From contig NZ_CP022604.1 in NCBI RefSeq assembly GCF_002278035.1, positions 2,093,501-2,157,500 of the forward strand: DNA of 64,000 nucleotides, written 5' to 3'. Each line of letters opens with the position of its first letter. The first letter of the stretch is position 1. The position numbers and the translations under genes were made by a program. The notes beneath the pieces are model-generated. The model was not told the origin of the DNA. It ran no database searches and worked only from the letters and a program-made list of their open reading frames with translations. Shown one piece after another: positions 1 to 8,828 of this stretch. Source of the DNA: Ochrobactrum quorumnocens (GTDB lineage: Bacteria > Pseudomonadota > Alphaproteobacteria > Rhizobiales > Rhizobiaceae).

Positions 1-212
1 CCGGGCTTGATGCTCTTGAGGATTTCTGCACCGACAGCCTTTTCGCGGACCTTGTCAGTGAACGAACGAACCACTTCCAGCGAGACATCGGCTTCAATCA
101 GCGCACGACGCACTTCGCGCAGCGCAGCCGTCACGTCGCTTTCAGAGAGAGCGCCGCGTCCGGTCAAGCCGTTCAGAATGGAGCCAAGACGCTCCTGAAG
201 TGATTCAAACAT
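1..212 (-). CDS. ffh: Signal recognition particle protein Ffh, N-terminal part only (runs off left edge)
   Basis: The minus strand from 212 encodes a start MFESLQERLGSILNGL followed by about 70 residues of the SRP54 helical N domain (RGALSESDVTAALREVRRAL). The GTPase (G) and methionine-rich (M) domains lie outside the window. Ffh binds 4.5S RNA and signal sequences of nascent membrane proteins and targets ribosomes to FtsY at the membrane. The start is the ATG at 210-212, preceded on the minus strand by a purine-rich stretch ending in aaggaaattcg. The frame is intact up to the window edge. Identity is firm because this N-terminus is highly conserved; nothing can be said about the rest of the gene. 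Confidence 0.93.
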   Translation of the reverse strand, partial: MFESLQERLGSILNGLTGRGALSESDVTAALREVRRALIEADVSLEVVRSFTDKVREKAVGAEILKSIKP

Positions 213-519
213 CGAATTTCCTTTTAATCCGAGAGGAGGCTTAATGCTTCATCAGGGATAGATCGTCCCACATATCTGCCAGTTCAAGAAGCAGCCCAGT
301 TATAAAACCAATCAAAGAGGTACAGCACCCGAGGGCGCATCGCGCTGTCGGATGTGGACCTCCGGGATCGTTTTATACCACAATGGGTCCCGGTCGGCGG
401 CTCGCGTTCTGAAGATCGCGGATAGATTGGGGTAGGCTCTAAGGCGATAAACCTGCAATGTCAAGCAAAAGGCGGGAAGCGGCCCTGTACAATGTAGCAC
501 AGAGCCGCTTGCTCGAGCG
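213..519. other. Intergenic stretch between ffh and the lactate permease gene
   Basis: No convincing gene. It should hold the ffh promoter near 213-260. At about 477-512 an imperfect hairpin (aagcggc ... gccgctt with an inner ctgt/acag pair) lies just past the permease stop and, read leftward, is followed by a modestly T-rich stretch, so it may be the permease terminator. An 84-codon minus-strand frame at 312-566 overlaps the permease end and has no recognisable content. Confidence 0.5.
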
Positions 520-2223
520 TTATTGTGCAACTGCTCCGACAAGTGGATCGCCGATGCCCAGCACATAGAAGCCGATTAACAACAACGTGCCTGCCAGCGT
601 CACATAATAGATCGTCGGAATGATGGTCATGCGCATCGTCAAGCCTTCGCGGCCCAATAATCCGACCGTTGCAGAAGCAGCAACGACATTATGAATAGCG
701 ATCATATTGCCCGCCGCAGCACCAACCGACTGTCCTGCAACCATCAAAGCCCCGGATATTCCCAGCCCTTCCGCAACACCGTACTGGAACTGACTCAGCA
801 TGAGATTGGAAACAGTATTGGAACCTGCAAGAAACGCGCCGAGAGCACCGACGGATGGAGCGAAGAATGGATAGATATTGCCGACCTCGACAGCCACCCA
901 ATCCGCAACCATCAGCGGCATACTTACCAACTCCTTTGAATTGACGCCTGAATTGATCATCACTCGAACCATTGGGACGGTGAAGAGCAGCACAAAGCCA
1001 GCGCCGAGCAACGTCTTTGTACTCTCCCCAAACGCCTTGGATAGTTGTGTTACAGACATGCGGTGAATGAAGAACGTGATCAGGCAGACAATGACGAGCA
1101 GCCCTCCAGGTAGGAACAAGGGCGCAAAGTCACCGCTTATTCCGGTTTCCCCCATGATATTGGTTGCAGCGAAAGTCACCGACTTCAATGCACTGCCAAC
1201 AGCAGGGAATGTACGGCTTATCACAAGGAACAGCGCCAGAAGTATGTAGGGCGTCCAGGCAAGTCCCAACGATATTTTCCGTGATGTCAGCTCATCGAGT
1301 TTCATCTCGACGCTGCCCATCCAGCCTTCCGGCCATTCAGACGCTGGCGCAAAATCCCACGTGTCTTTTGGCATCAGAAATCCGGCACGTGCTGCAAGCG
1401 TGGCGAAAGCCAGACCGACCAGACCGCCGATCATTGACGGAAATTCCGCACCCAGAAACACCGCGCTTAGAGCGTAAGGTATTGTGAATGAAATGGCTGC
1501 GAAGAGCGCGAAAGGCAGAATGGCCAGCCCCTCTGTCCACGACCGGTTGCGCCCGAAGAAACGCGTCATGATAAGAACAAGAAAGAGCGGAATTAAAGTG
1601 CCACAAATTGCATGCAGAATGGCTACTTCCGACGTGATGACGTGAAAGAAGTATTCCCAGCTTGAACCAGCGCCCTGAAGTTGCCCCGTCAATGCCTCGC
1701 GATTGAGGCCCGACTGAACGCCCACAATGAGAGGAGTTCCAACCGCTCCAAATGAAACGGGCGTCGATTGAATAATGAGACCGAATGTGACGGCGGCAAG
1801 CGCTGGGAAGCCAACGGCAACCATCAATGGAGCGACAACAGCCGCAGGCGTTCCAAAGCCAGACGCCCCTTCAATGAAGGAACCGAAAAGCCACGCAATC
1901 AGAAACACCTGAATGCGTCGATCGGGACTAATTTGTGCGAAACCAGACCGGATCGCAGAAATGCCGCCCGAATGCTTCAGTGTGTTAAGCAGCAGGATCG
2001 CTCCGAAGATGATCCAGAGCAATCCGGCAGTCTGGATCAAGCCCTGAATGGTAGAAGCGATGATGCGATTGCCGCTCATACCCCATAGGGCCATGGCAAT
2101 AATGACTGTGACAATGTAAGTGACCGGCATGGCGGTCCGGGCTTGAATACGAAATCCAACCAGCATTACACCGGCTACGAAAATCGGCAAAAATGCAAAT
2201 AACGCAAGAAATCCATTCGACAC
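520..2223 (-). CDS. lldP: L-lactate permease (LctP/LldP family)
   Basis: A 567-residue integral membrane protein with about 12-14 hydrophobic segments. It matches the LctP family in length and in conserved stretches such as [15 protein letters not shown] (near residue 115), [12 protein letters not shown], and [18 protein letters not shown] in the C-terminal third. The family imports L- and D-lactate and glycolate with protons across the inner membrane. The start is a GTG at 2223 preceded by a strong gggagg 7 bases upstream; no better ATG exists. It stands alone, divergent from the transglycosylase gene. A 21-bp perfect palindrome about 55 bases upstream (2277-2297) looks like a GntR-type operator, so lactate- or pyruvate-responsive repression is a reasonable inference. 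No lactate dehydrogenase gene is adjacent. Confidence 0.93.
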   Translation of the reverse strand: MSNGFLALFAFLPIFVAGVMLVGFRIQARTAMPVTYIVTVIIAMALWGMSGNRIIASTIQGLIQTAGLLWIIFGAILLLNTLKHSGGISAIRSGFAQISPDRRIQVFLIAWLFGSFIEGASGFGTPAAVVAPLMVAVGFPALAAVTFGLIIQSTPVSFGAVGTPLIVGVQSGLNREALTGQLQGAGSSWEYFFHVITSEVAILHAICGTLIPLFLVLIMTRFFGRNRSWTEGLAILPFALFAAISFTIPYALSAVFLGAEFPSMIGGLVGLAFATLAARAGFLMPKDTWDFAPASEWPEGWMGSVEMKLDELTSRKISLGLAWTPYILLALFLVISRTFPAVGSALKSVTFAATNIMGETGISGDFAPLFLPGGLLVIVCLITFFIHRMSVTQLSKAFGESTKTLLGAGFVLLFTVPMVRVMINSGVNSKELVSMPLMVADWVAVEVGNIYPFFAPSVGALGAFLAGSNTVSNLMLSQFQYGVAEGLGISGALMVAGQSVGAAAGNMIAIHNVVAASATVGLLGREGLTMRMTIIPTIYYVTLAGTLLLIGFYVLGIGDPLVGAVAQ

Positions 2224-2276
2224 GTGGCGTCCTCCCTCGTCAATGTCGTGGCCTAAAAGATCAAATTGTAATCATA

Positions 2277-2297
2277 GTGGTAAATAGTTTTTACCAC
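2277..2297. promoter_or_regulatory. Palindromic operator candidate upstream of lldP
   Basis: gtggtaaa-tagtt-tttaccac is a perfect 8-bp inverted repeat with a 5-base spacer. GntR/FadR-family regulators, including LldR and PdhR, commonly bind TGGT...ACCA palindromes, and the site lies just upstream of a lactate transporter gene. The palindrome is seen directly; the regulator is inferred. Confidence 0.55.
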
Positions 2298-2499
2298 CTC
2301 GGCTATAGTTCATAGGTATGAAGCACTTTGTCAACAGGGGCGAAAATGCTCGTTCTCAAGCCCTAAACTTGTCAAACTCCCCTATTTTAGCGATAAAATA
2401 CTTGAAATGGTGGGACTTGGTGTCCGGTTCCGGCATGACATTTGACGTAAAGAATGGCAAATTCGCGCCGAGGTAGAATCAACTCCGAAGGAGAAACGA

Positions 2500-3324
2500 A
2501 TGGCATTGTTTGCCAAGGGCCGGTCTTGGACGGCAGCAGCAGTTCTTGCAGTGGGCATGATGGCCGGAACTGGCCTAGCCGAGGCAGCCCAGTGCGGAAA
2601 CAACGGCGCTGGCTATAATGCCTGGCTCCAGCAGACGATCAAGGAAGCGCAGGGACGTGGTATTGGCAAGCGTGCAATCAGCGCACTGACCAATACAAAA
2701 TATGCGCAGGCCACGATCAATGCTGATCGCAATCAGAAGAGCTTCAAGCTTTCCTTCGAGCAGTTCATGCAGAAGCGTGGCGCAAACACGATCATCCAGC
2801 GCGGACGTTCGATGAAGAAGCAGAATGCAGCGCTCTTTGCTGCAATCGAAAAGCGCTATGGCGTTCCTGCCGGCCCGTTGCTTGCAATCTGGGGTATGGA
2901 AACTGGCTTCGGTGCCTATCTCGGCAAGCAGCACACGCTTTCGGCTGTTGCAACGCTTGCCTATGATTGCCGCCGCAGCGACTATTTCACCCAGCAGCTT
3001 TATGCAGCGCTCAAGCTGATCGACAATCAGGATCTCGATCCAAATGCTGTCGGCGCCATGCATGGCGAAATCGGCCAGACACAGTTCCTGCCTGTTAACG
3101 TTCTGAAATACGGCGTGGACGGCGATGGCAGCGGTCATATTGACATGGCTCGCTCTAAGGCGGATGCACTCTATTCGACTGCTAACTTCCTCGTCGGTCA
3201 CGGCTGGAGACGCGGCGCTGGCTACCAGCCAGGTGAAGCCAACTACGGCGCGATCCAGGGCTGGAATGCTGCAAGCGTTTACCAGCGCGCCATTGCCGAA
3301 ATGGGCAAGGCAATCGACGAATAA
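2500..3324 (+). CDS. Lytic murein transglycosylase, MltB/SLT-like, periplasmic
   Basis: A 274-residue protein with an N-terminal signal peptide (hydrophobic VLAVGMMAGTGLAEA, probable cleavage after AEA near residue 27). The transglycosylase core includes YGVPAGPLLAIWGMETGFGAYLG, with the catalytic glutamate in WGMETGFG, then AVATLAYDCRRSDYF and IGQTQFLPVN. These match the MltB-type fold that cleaves the MurNAc-GlcNAc bond to give 1,6-anhydro ends during wall turnover. It is shorter than E. coli MltB and lacks a lipobox, so it is probably soluble in the periplasm. Start ATG at 2500 follows ggag at a good distance. It is followed by a bidirectional terminator shared with the convergent carbonic anhydrase gene. 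Confidence 0.88.
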   Translation: MALFAKGRSWTAAAVLAVGMMAGTGLAEAAQCGNNGAGYNAWLQQTIKEAQGRGIGKRAISALTNTKYAQATINADRNQKSFKLSFEQFMQKRGANTIIQRGRSMKKQNAALFAAIEKRYGVPAGPLLAIWGMETGFGAYLGKQHTLSAVATLAYDCRRSDYFTQQLYAALKLIDNQDLDPNAVGAMHGEIGQTQFLPVNVLKYGVDGDGSGHIDMARSKADALYSTANFLVGHGWRRGAGYQPGEANYGAIQGWNAASVYQRAIAEMGKAIDE

Positions 3325-3374
3325 TCATACTTATGGCGAAGTGAGAACATTGTTTCGCCATAAAACGAACAGAG

Positions 3375-3401
3375 AAAAGCCCCGAAATTCGGGGCTTTTT
3401 T
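3375..3401. terminator. Bidirectional Rho-independent terminator
   Basis: aaaagccccgaa / ttcggggctttttt is a GC-rich stem flanked by an A run on the left and a T run on the right. It can end both the transglycosylase gene (plus) and the carbonic anhydrase gene (minus), which converge on it. Confidence 0.85.
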
Positions 3402-3405
3402 CGTC

Positions 3406-4077
3406 TTATGCTGCTGTTTCCGGTGCGTCTATGACCGAACCTTCAGGTCTCTTGAAGTCACCGGTCTGCTGATCCATCACCCACAGCTCGCCGGTCGAAA
3501 TATCAAACCACGCGCCATAAAGGGTAAGCTTGCCCTTCTTCTCAAGAATGTCGACACATGGGAATGTGCGCAGATTGTTGAGCGAGTAGCGGATCGAAAT
3601 ACGCTCCAGCGCAGTCTGACGCTCGGTCGGTGTCATCAGCTGGTTGCCACTGATGGTCTCCGCCGCTGGCGCAATCAGGCTCATCCACTTGCCGATAAAG
3701 TCGCTTGGTGAAAGCGGCGCGCTTTGCGTATCAAGCGCTGCTTTAATACCGCCGCATCGACCATGGCCCATGACGACGATATTCTTAACCTTGAGGCTCT
3801 GCACTGCAAATTCGAGCGCAGCAGAAGCCGCATGGAATTCACCATCCGGCTCATAAGGCGGAATAAGATTGGCAACATTGCGCAAAACGAATATTTCGCC
3901 CGGTGCCGTGTTGAAGATTGTTTCCGGAGCGGCGCGGGAATCGCAGCAGGCAATGACCAGCGTTTCTGGTGCCTGACCTTTTTCAGCGAGTTCCTTATAA
4001 CGTGCCGTTTCAGACGCGAAATGCTCGCTCATGAAGGTTTGGTAACCGGCGAGGAGTGTATCTGGAATATCAGCCAT
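3406..4077 (-). CDS. Beta-class carbonic anhydrase
   Basis: A 223-residue cytosolic protein that interconverts CO2 and bicarbonate. The zinc ligands of the beta class are visible: Cys and Asp-Arg in VIACCDSRAAP (near residue 45), and His/Cys in MGHGRCGGIKAAL (near residue 105). Length and spacing fit the family. Start ATG at 4077; the upstream region contains no neighbour on the same strand within 290 bp, so it is probably monocistronic. Nothing odd is seen in the active site. Confidence 0.95.
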   Translation of the reverse strand: MADIPDTLLAGYQTFMSEHFASETARYKELAEKGQAPETLVIACCDSRAAPETIFNTAPGEIFVLRNVANLIPPYEPDGEFHAASAALEFAVQSLKVKNIVVMGHGRCGGIKAALDTQSAPLSPSDFIGKWMSLIAPAAETISGNQLMTPTERQTALERISIRYSLNNLRTFPCVDILEKKGKLTLYGAWFDISTGELWVMDQQTGDFKRPEGSVIDAPETAA

Positions 4078-4227
4078 GGCTTTCCATTATCCCTATCGAA
4101 AACGCAGAGCAATTAAAAACGTGAGGCGACAACTTGCGACCCGTTGCCACTTAACCCAACTCTTATACCAAGGCGGCTCAAGATGCTGCAGACGCATCAC
4201 GCCTTGAAAAGTTCAATCACTGGCGCT

Positions 4228-4332
4228 TACAGCAGTTCCAGTTAATAGTGAATCGTTGGAACTGCTGTAGCTATTTGTTTTTAGGCATTTCCGAACGCAA
4301 AATCGGTTCCCACTTTTGCTGGAAATGCTTTA
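4228..4332. repeat. Bru-RS/RIME-like palindromic intergenic repeat
   Basis: The unit starts with tacagcagttcca ... tggaactgctgta, an imperfect palindrome, and continues through gcatttccgaacgcaaaa and cccacttttgctggaaatgc. A copy in the opposite orientation sits at 8699-8804 and matches over nearly its whole length (roughly 88% by eye). Such mosaic palindromes are abundant in Brucella and related Rhizobiales. Confidence 0.8.
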
Positions 4333-4369
4333 ACCAAAATCCCATGAGTGATTCTCATGGGATTTTGGT
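4333..4369 (-). terminator. Long perfect hairpin directly after pdxY
   Basis: Two 16-base arms (accaaaatcccatgag and its exact complement) flank a 5-base loop, ending 1 base past the pdxY stop. There is no strong T run on the minus strand, so it may act as a 3' stabilising structure rather than a classical terminator. Confidence 0.6.
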
Positions 4370-4370
4370 A

Positions 4371-5255
4371 TTATGCGCGCAATCCCTTGGTTGGATGTAC
4401 CAACCGTCGGGTTTGTACCATTGCCATCGGCGTTGCGAGACTGGACGCATCTGCTTCCAGCATCAGTTCATCAGCCCCGCGCTTCGCAGAACGAGCCATG
4501 ATCTCAAACACTGCAGCTGTCGTACTTTGCAACATCTTCTCGTCGGAAAGACCGGAAAGTTTGCGCGCCAGAAACACCGCCGAAGTTAGATCTCCAAGAC
4601 CATTGGTGGGGCCTTCGACACAACGATGCTCCGCCATCAATGCGGCCGTAGGCGTCAGCAAAATATTACCGATACTGCCCGTCATAAGCGGGAAAGCAGA
4701 TGTCACCAGCATCGTCGCAGGCCCCGCATCAAGTGCTGCTTCCATCAGTGCCTTGTTATCTTCAAGCGGCACGCCGGTCAGCCAGGACAACTCAAATCGA
4801 TTGGGCGTGGCAATATCGGCAAGCGGCAACAACTTGTCGCGGATGCCGACGGCCGTCGCTTCAGGAACATACAGCCCCTTTTGATCGCCGATAACCGGAT
4901 CACACAGATAGAGCGCATTTGGATTGCGCGCTTTCACCGCCTTGATCAGTCCGGCTACAGCTTCTGTTTGTTCGGGATGCCCGAGGTATCCGGTCAGGAT
5001 CGCACCCACTTCACCCAGCCACGGCGCGCGTTCCAGATCCTGCATCAATGTCGCAAATTCCTGCGGCGGCGGCACAATGCGCCCAGCAGGCCCATGACCA
5101 GGATGCCATGGCAACACCACAGTTGGTACGGCCCAAACAGGAAAACCCAGCGTTTCCAATGCGAAAACCGCGGCGCGATTGCCCACCGAACCGCGAACGA
5201 CATGACTTGAAATGACAATAACGGTTGTCGCATCCGACGGCGCTGAGAGCGTCAT
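4371..5255 (-). CDS. pdxY: Pyridoxal kinase (PdxY/PdxK type)
   Basis: A 294-residue ribokinase-fold enzyme of vitamin B6 salvage: pyridoxal + ATP gives pyridoxal 5'-phosphate. It begins MTLSAPSDATTVIVISSHVVRG. Visible family features are SHVVRGSVGNRAA at the substrate site, LYLCDPVIGDQKGLYVP with the acidic metal/ATP loop near residue 125, TPNRFELSWLTG, and GPTNGLGDLTSAVFLA with the anion-hole glycine and catalytic Asp near residue 225. A 70-codon in-frame extension upstream exists, but it overlaps the neighbouring membrane-protein gene and has no conserved content, so the ATG at 5255 was chosen. It lies 7 bases after the stop of that gene, suggesting a two-gene operon. Confidence 0.93.
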   Translation of the reverse strand: MTLSAPSDATTVIVISSHVVRGSVGNRAAVFALETLGFPVWAVPTVVLPWHPGHGPAGRIVPPPQEFATLMQDLERAPWLGEVGAILTGYLGHPEQTEAVAGLIKAVKARNPNALYLCDPVIGDQKGLYVPEATAVGIRDKLLPLADIATPNRFELSWLTGVPLEDNKALMEAALDAGPATMLVTSAFPLMTGSIGNILLTPTAALMAEHRCVEGPTNGLGDLTSAVFLARKLSGLSDEKMLQSTTAAVFEIMARSAKRGADELMLEADASSLATPMAMVQTRRLVHPTKGLRA

Positions 5256-5262
5256 GTTGAAC

Positions 5263-5544
5263 CTAGCTTTGCATGAGATAGAAAAGGAGCCAGCCGATAA
5301 TCGCCAGCGTGATGATGAGGCCGAGTCCGCGCCCAACGCGCGTAGCCCAGAGTTCGATTGGATCATTCTCTGGTGCGTCGCTGGCGGAGAGATGATCGGC
5401 GGTGCGAGAAAGCCCACGCCGCACAATGCCCTCGGCACCAATCTGTTCACGCTGCAGCCGATCAAGAATACGCTGCGCCTCGTCCTGACGCTCGCGTCCC
5501 GGACCGCTGCCCTCGCCTATACCCGCCTGCTGGCGTTCACCCAT
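5263..5544 (-). CDS. Small single-pass membrane protein of unknown function
   Basis: A 93-residue protein. A charged N-terminal two-thirds (QDEAQRILDRLQREQIGAEG, probably helical) is followed by one C-terminal membrane segment (GLGLIITLAIIGWLLFYLMQS, residues ~73-93) ending at the stop codon, so it looks tail-anchored with the N-terminus in the cytosol. A start ATG at 5544 has agggcagg just upstream. It is immediately 5' of pdxY on the same strand. No family was recognised; function unknown. Confidence 0.65.
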   Translation of the reverse strand: MGERQQAGIGEGSGPGRERQDEAQRILDRLQREQIGAEGIVRRGLSRTADHLSASDAPENDPIELWATRVGRGLGLIITLAIIGWLLFYLMQS

Positions 5545-5680
5545 GACCTGCCTGCCCTCAAGAAAAGACTCGCGTCTCAGAGAAGAACCACAGCATCACG
5601 CCCGAAGCGCCGTTCTGCAAGCAGAATGTTTGATCAAACGTAACTCGTCTGCAAACAGATTGGCATTTTTCGAAATACAC

Positions 5681-6700
5681 TCATGCGATTTTCACGATCA
5701 GCTTGCCAAAATTACCGCCCTCAAGCAGCGAGAAGAAGGCTTTTGGTGCATTTTCAAGCCCGTCAACAATGTCCTCGCGATAGCGCACATGACCATCGGC
5801 AATCCACTTCGCCATATCATGATAGAAGGCCGGGCGCTGCTCCACGAAATCACGCTGGATAAAACCGCGAATGGTAAGGCTCTTTGACAAAACGTCCCGC
5901 ATGAAAACCGGCAGTCGATCCGGTCCATCGAACGCTCCGCTTTGGTTATATTGGGCAATCAGACCACAGACCGGCACACGCGCAAACTGATTGAGCAGCG
6001 GGAAAACTCCCGCAAAGACTTTGCCGCCTACATTCTCAAAATAAACGTCAATGCCTTTGGGGCAGGCTGCGGCCAGCTCTTCTGCAAAGTTATCGCTACG
6101 ATGATCAATTGCTGCATCAAAGCCAAACTCTTCAATCAGCGCACGACATTTATCTGCACCACCCGCGATGCCGACAGCGCGCGCGCCTTTCAGCTTCGCA
6201 ATCTGGCCAACAGCTGAACCCACAGGTCCTGTTGCTGCGGCGACCACAACGGTCTCACCTTCTTTCGGTTGACCAATTGTGAGAAGGCCCGAATAAGCGG
6301 TAAAGCCCGGCATTCCAAGAATGCCAAGTGCCGTGGTTACGGGCGCTGCTTTCTGATCAAGCTTGCGAACATCGGTGGCTTTTGCCAGCGCATAACTTTG
6401 CCAGCCCGAATGGGAAAGCACGAGGTCGCCCGGCGCAAAACCAGCGCTTCGACTTTCAACCACTTCGCCCACGGTCCCACCATCCATGACGCCGCCGATC
6501 TCGACAGGTGCAGCATAGGATTTGGCGGCACTCATGCGCCCACGCATATAGGGATCAAGCGAAAGGTAACGCAGTTTCAGAAGCAGTTCACCTTCGCCCG
6601 GGCTTGGGATTGCCACTTCCTCAAGTCGAAAATTCTCAGCTACCGGCTGCCCATCGGGACGCGATGCGAGGACGATACGTTGATTGACTTTCGTGGCCAT
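5681..6700 (-). CDS. NADP-dependent oxidoreductase, medium-chain (CurA/leukotriene B4 dehydrogenase-like)
   Basis: A 339-residue MDR-superfamily reductase. The N-terminal catalytic half includes LSLDPYMRGRMS (residues ~47-58). The Rossmann half starts at GETVVVAAATGPVGSAVGQIAKLKG, and the family signature VDVYFENVGG appears here as IDVYFENVGGKVF. No zinc-binding cysteines are present, as expected for the double-bond reductase branch (curcumin/alkenal reductases). Such enzymes reduce alpha,beta-unsaturated aldehydes and ketones with NADPH. The start was set at MATKVNQR (6700); six further codons upstream are possible but are not conserved in type. It is probably monocistronic. Confidence 0.88.
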   Translation of the reverse strand: MATKVNQRIVLASRPDGQPVAENFRLEEVAIPSPGEGELLLKLRYLSLDPYMRGRMSAAKSYAAPVEIGGVMDGGTVGEVVESRSAGFAPGDLVLSHSGWQSYALAKATDVRKLDQKAAPVTTALGILGMPGFTAYSGLLTIGQPKEGETVVVAAATGPVGSAVGQIAKLKGARAVGIAGGADKCRALIEEFGFDAAIDHRSDNFAEELAAACPKGIDVYFENVGGKVFAGVFPLLNQFARVPVCGLIAQYNQSGAFDGPDRLPVFMRDVLSKSLTIRGFIQRDFVEQRPAFYHDMAKWIADGHVRYREDIVDGLENAPKAFFSLLEGGNFGKLIVKIA

Positions 6701-6915
6701 GGAAAACTCCCTGCACATTCTGGCTGATCAAAAGGCATTATGCCCCTTACTCTTGATCCGAACGTAAGTGAATCGCTTCGACTGCGAAACGACCGCACGG
6801 AAATCTTCGTGCTTGTTTTAAACGAATGGAAAGAAACTCTGTTCCCTTTCCGGCACGCCGTTAGAAAAGAAAATCCCGCCACGATGGGCGGGGTCGATAT
6901 TCCATAAAATGCGGT

Positions 6916-6962
6916 CGTTACTTCATCGTAGGAATGACGAATTCGGCTCCGTCCTTGACGCC
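6916..6962 (-). repeat. Duplicated 3' end of mmsA
   Basis: This 47-bp segment repeats the last codons and stop of mmsA (7012-7058) with 2 mismatches, in the same orientation, separated by 49 bp. It encodes the same tail DGAEFVIPTMK in the minus frame but has no gene attached. It is a small tandem duplication or the scar of a gene-end rearrangement. Confidence 0.85.
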
Positions 6963-7013
6963 ACCGCGCGCCCGCAGCGGAGCGAGGACGCGCAATGTGA
7001 AAATCGTCTGGCG

Positions 7014-8510
7014 TTACTTCATCGTTGGAATAACGAATTCGGCTCCGTCCTTGACGCCTGACGGCCAGCGCGAGGTGACTGTCTTGGTCTTGGTATAGAA
7101 GCGGAATGCATCCGGGCCATGCTGGTTGAGATCACCGAAGCCAGAAGCTTTCCAGCCACCAAAGGTGTAATAAGCAATCGGAACAGGGATCGGCACATTG
7201 ATACCAACCATGCCGACCTGAACACGGCTTGCGAAATCCCGGGCTGCATCACCGTCGCGGGTGAAAATGGCAACGCCGTTGCCGTATTCATGTTCATTCG
7301 GAAGGGCCAGCGCTTCCTCGTAGGTCTTAGCGCGCACAACCGAGAGAACCGGACCGAAGATTTCTTCCTTATAGATGCGCATATCCGACGTGACATTATC
7401 GAACAGGCAACCACCCATGTAGAAGCCGTTTTCATAACCCTGCATCTTGAAGTTGCGGCCATCGACGACGAGCTTTGCACCTTCTTCGACACCGAGATCG
7501 ACATAACCACGAATGCGATCTAGTGCAGCCTTGGTAACAACCGGACCGTAATCAGCTGAATTATCAGTCGAAGGACCAATCTTTAGCGATTCAACGCGTG
7601 GGATCAACTTTTCCATCAGGCGGTTTGCAGTGTCTTCACCAACCGGAACAGCTACCGAGATCGCCATGCAGCGTTCGCCTGCCGAACCGTAACCCGCGCC
7701 GATTAGTGCATCCACGGTCTGATCCATGTCCGCATCCGGCATGATCAGCATGTGGTTCTTGGCACCACCGAAACACTGGACGCGCTTGCCGTTCGAGCAG
7801 CCGCGACCATAGATATACTGCGCAATCGGTGTTGAGCCGACAAAGCCAATAGCCTGAACATCAGGATCATCAAGCAGCGCATCAACGGCATCCTTGTCGC
7901 CATTGACGACGTTGAAAATGCCGGCTGGAAGACCGGCTTCCATGAACAGTTCGGCCAAGCGCATCGGCACACCTGGATCGCGCTCGGATGGCTTCAACAC
8001 AAAAGCATTGCCGCAAGCAATCGCAGGTCCGGCCTTCCAAAGGGGAATCATTGCCGGGAAGTTGAACGGAGTAATACCAGCAACCACACCCAGCGGCTGG
8101 CGCATGGAATAGGTGTCGATGCCGGTTCCTGCATTGTCGGTGAATTCGCCCTTCAGCATATGCGCAGAGCCAAGACAAACCTCGACCACTTCAAGACCGC
8201 GCTGAATATCGCCCTTGGCGTCAGCAATGGTTTTGCCGTGTTCACGTGCAAGCAGTTCGGCAAGGCTGTCATATTCGGCTTCAACCAGTTCAAGGAACTT
8301 GCGCAAAATACGAACGCGGCGCTGCGGGTTGGTTGCACCCCATGCAGGCTGTGCGGCCTTGGCATTTTCCACCGCTTCGCGGACTTCGTCTTTTGTGGCG
8401 AGAGCGACAGTACCCTGCACCGTGCCATCAAGCGGCTGGAAAATATCCGATGTACGTCCGCTTTTGCCAGCGACATGCTTGCCGCCGATGAAATGTCCTA
8501 CAGTGCGCAT
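7014..8510 (-). CDS. mmsA: CoA-acylating methylmalonate-semialdehyde dehydrogenase
   Basis: A 498-residue aldehyde-dehydrogenase-fold enzyme. It converts methylmalonate semialdehyde (valine and thymine catabolism) or malonate semialdehyde (inositol catabolism) with NAD+ and CoA to propionyl-CoA or acetyl-CoA. Conserved stretches: PLGVVAGITPFNFPAMIP (cofactor region), FVGSTPIAQYIY, and GSAGERCMAIS with the catalytic Cys near residue 285, then KEEIFGPVLSVVR. The length matches the family. The start is MRTVGHFIGGKHV at 8510; the ten extra codons upstream lack a better ribosome site. A LysR gene reads divergently 318 bp away and is a plausible regulator. The 3' end is partly duplicated downstream. 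Confidence 0.94.
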   Translation of the reverse strand: MRTVGHFIGGKHVAGKSGRTSDIFQPLDGTVQGTVALATKDEVREAVENAKAAQPAWGATNPQRRVRILRKFLELVEAEYDSLAELLAREHGKTIADAKGDIQRGLEVVEVCLGSAHMLKGEFTDNAGTGIDTYSMRQPLGVVAGITPFNFPAMIPLWKAGPAIACGNAFVLKPSERDPGVPMRLAELFMEAGLPAGIFNVVNGDKDAVDALLDDPDVQAIGFVGSTPIAQYIYGRGCSNGKRVQCFGGAKNHMLIMPDADMDQTVDALIGAGYGSAGERCMAISVAVPVGEDTANRLMEKLIPRVESLKIGPSTDNSADYGPVVTKAALDRIRGYVDLGVEEGAKLVVDGRNFKMQGYENGFYMGGCLFDNVTSDMRIYKEEIFGPVLSVVRAKTYEEALALPNEHEYGNGVAIFTRDGDAARDFASRVQVGMVGINVPIPVPIAYYTFGGWKASGFGDLNQHGPDAFRFYTKTKTVTSRWPSGVKDGAEFVIPTMK

Positions 8511-8652
8511 TGAAAAGACCTCCCTGAATTCCGGTTCCATCTGGCAGATTCAAAACTGCCATCTTGATATCCATCCTGGCTCTGCAAATTCACAATTGCA
8601 AGGCGCTGAAAAGCGTATCCGTTGTGCATTTTCTATAGTACGATGGAGCAAT

Positions 8653-8804
8653 ATTCCGAAAAGTGCGTAGCGGTTTTCGGACAAGGTCATGCTCAAATTA
8701 AAGCATTTCCAGCAAAAGTGGGAACCGCTTTTGCGTTCGGAAATGCGTAAAAACAAATAGTTACAGCGGCTCCAACGATTCAATATTAACTGGAACCGCT
8801 GTAA
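8653..8804. repeat. Composite Bru-RS/RIME-like repeat between mmsA and LysR gene
   Basis: A short core (ttccgaaaagtgcgtagcgg...ttttcgg, 8653-8692) is followed by a 105-bp unit (8699-8804) that is the reverse-orientation counterpart of the one at 4228-4332, ending in ggaaccgctgta. It fills most of the 318-bp gap; the remaining ~140 bp next to mmsA should contain the mmsA promoter, and no other gene is seen. Confidence 0.8.
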
Positions 8805-8828
8805 GATCACGCTCAAACAAAGAACGCC

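Noticed and set aside
2575..3201. 208-codon minus-strand frame
   Set aside because: Antisense shadow of the lytic transglycosylase gene.
5256..5465. N-terminal extension of pyridoxal kinase
   Set aside because: It overlaps the small membrane-protein gene in another frame and is absent from the family fold.
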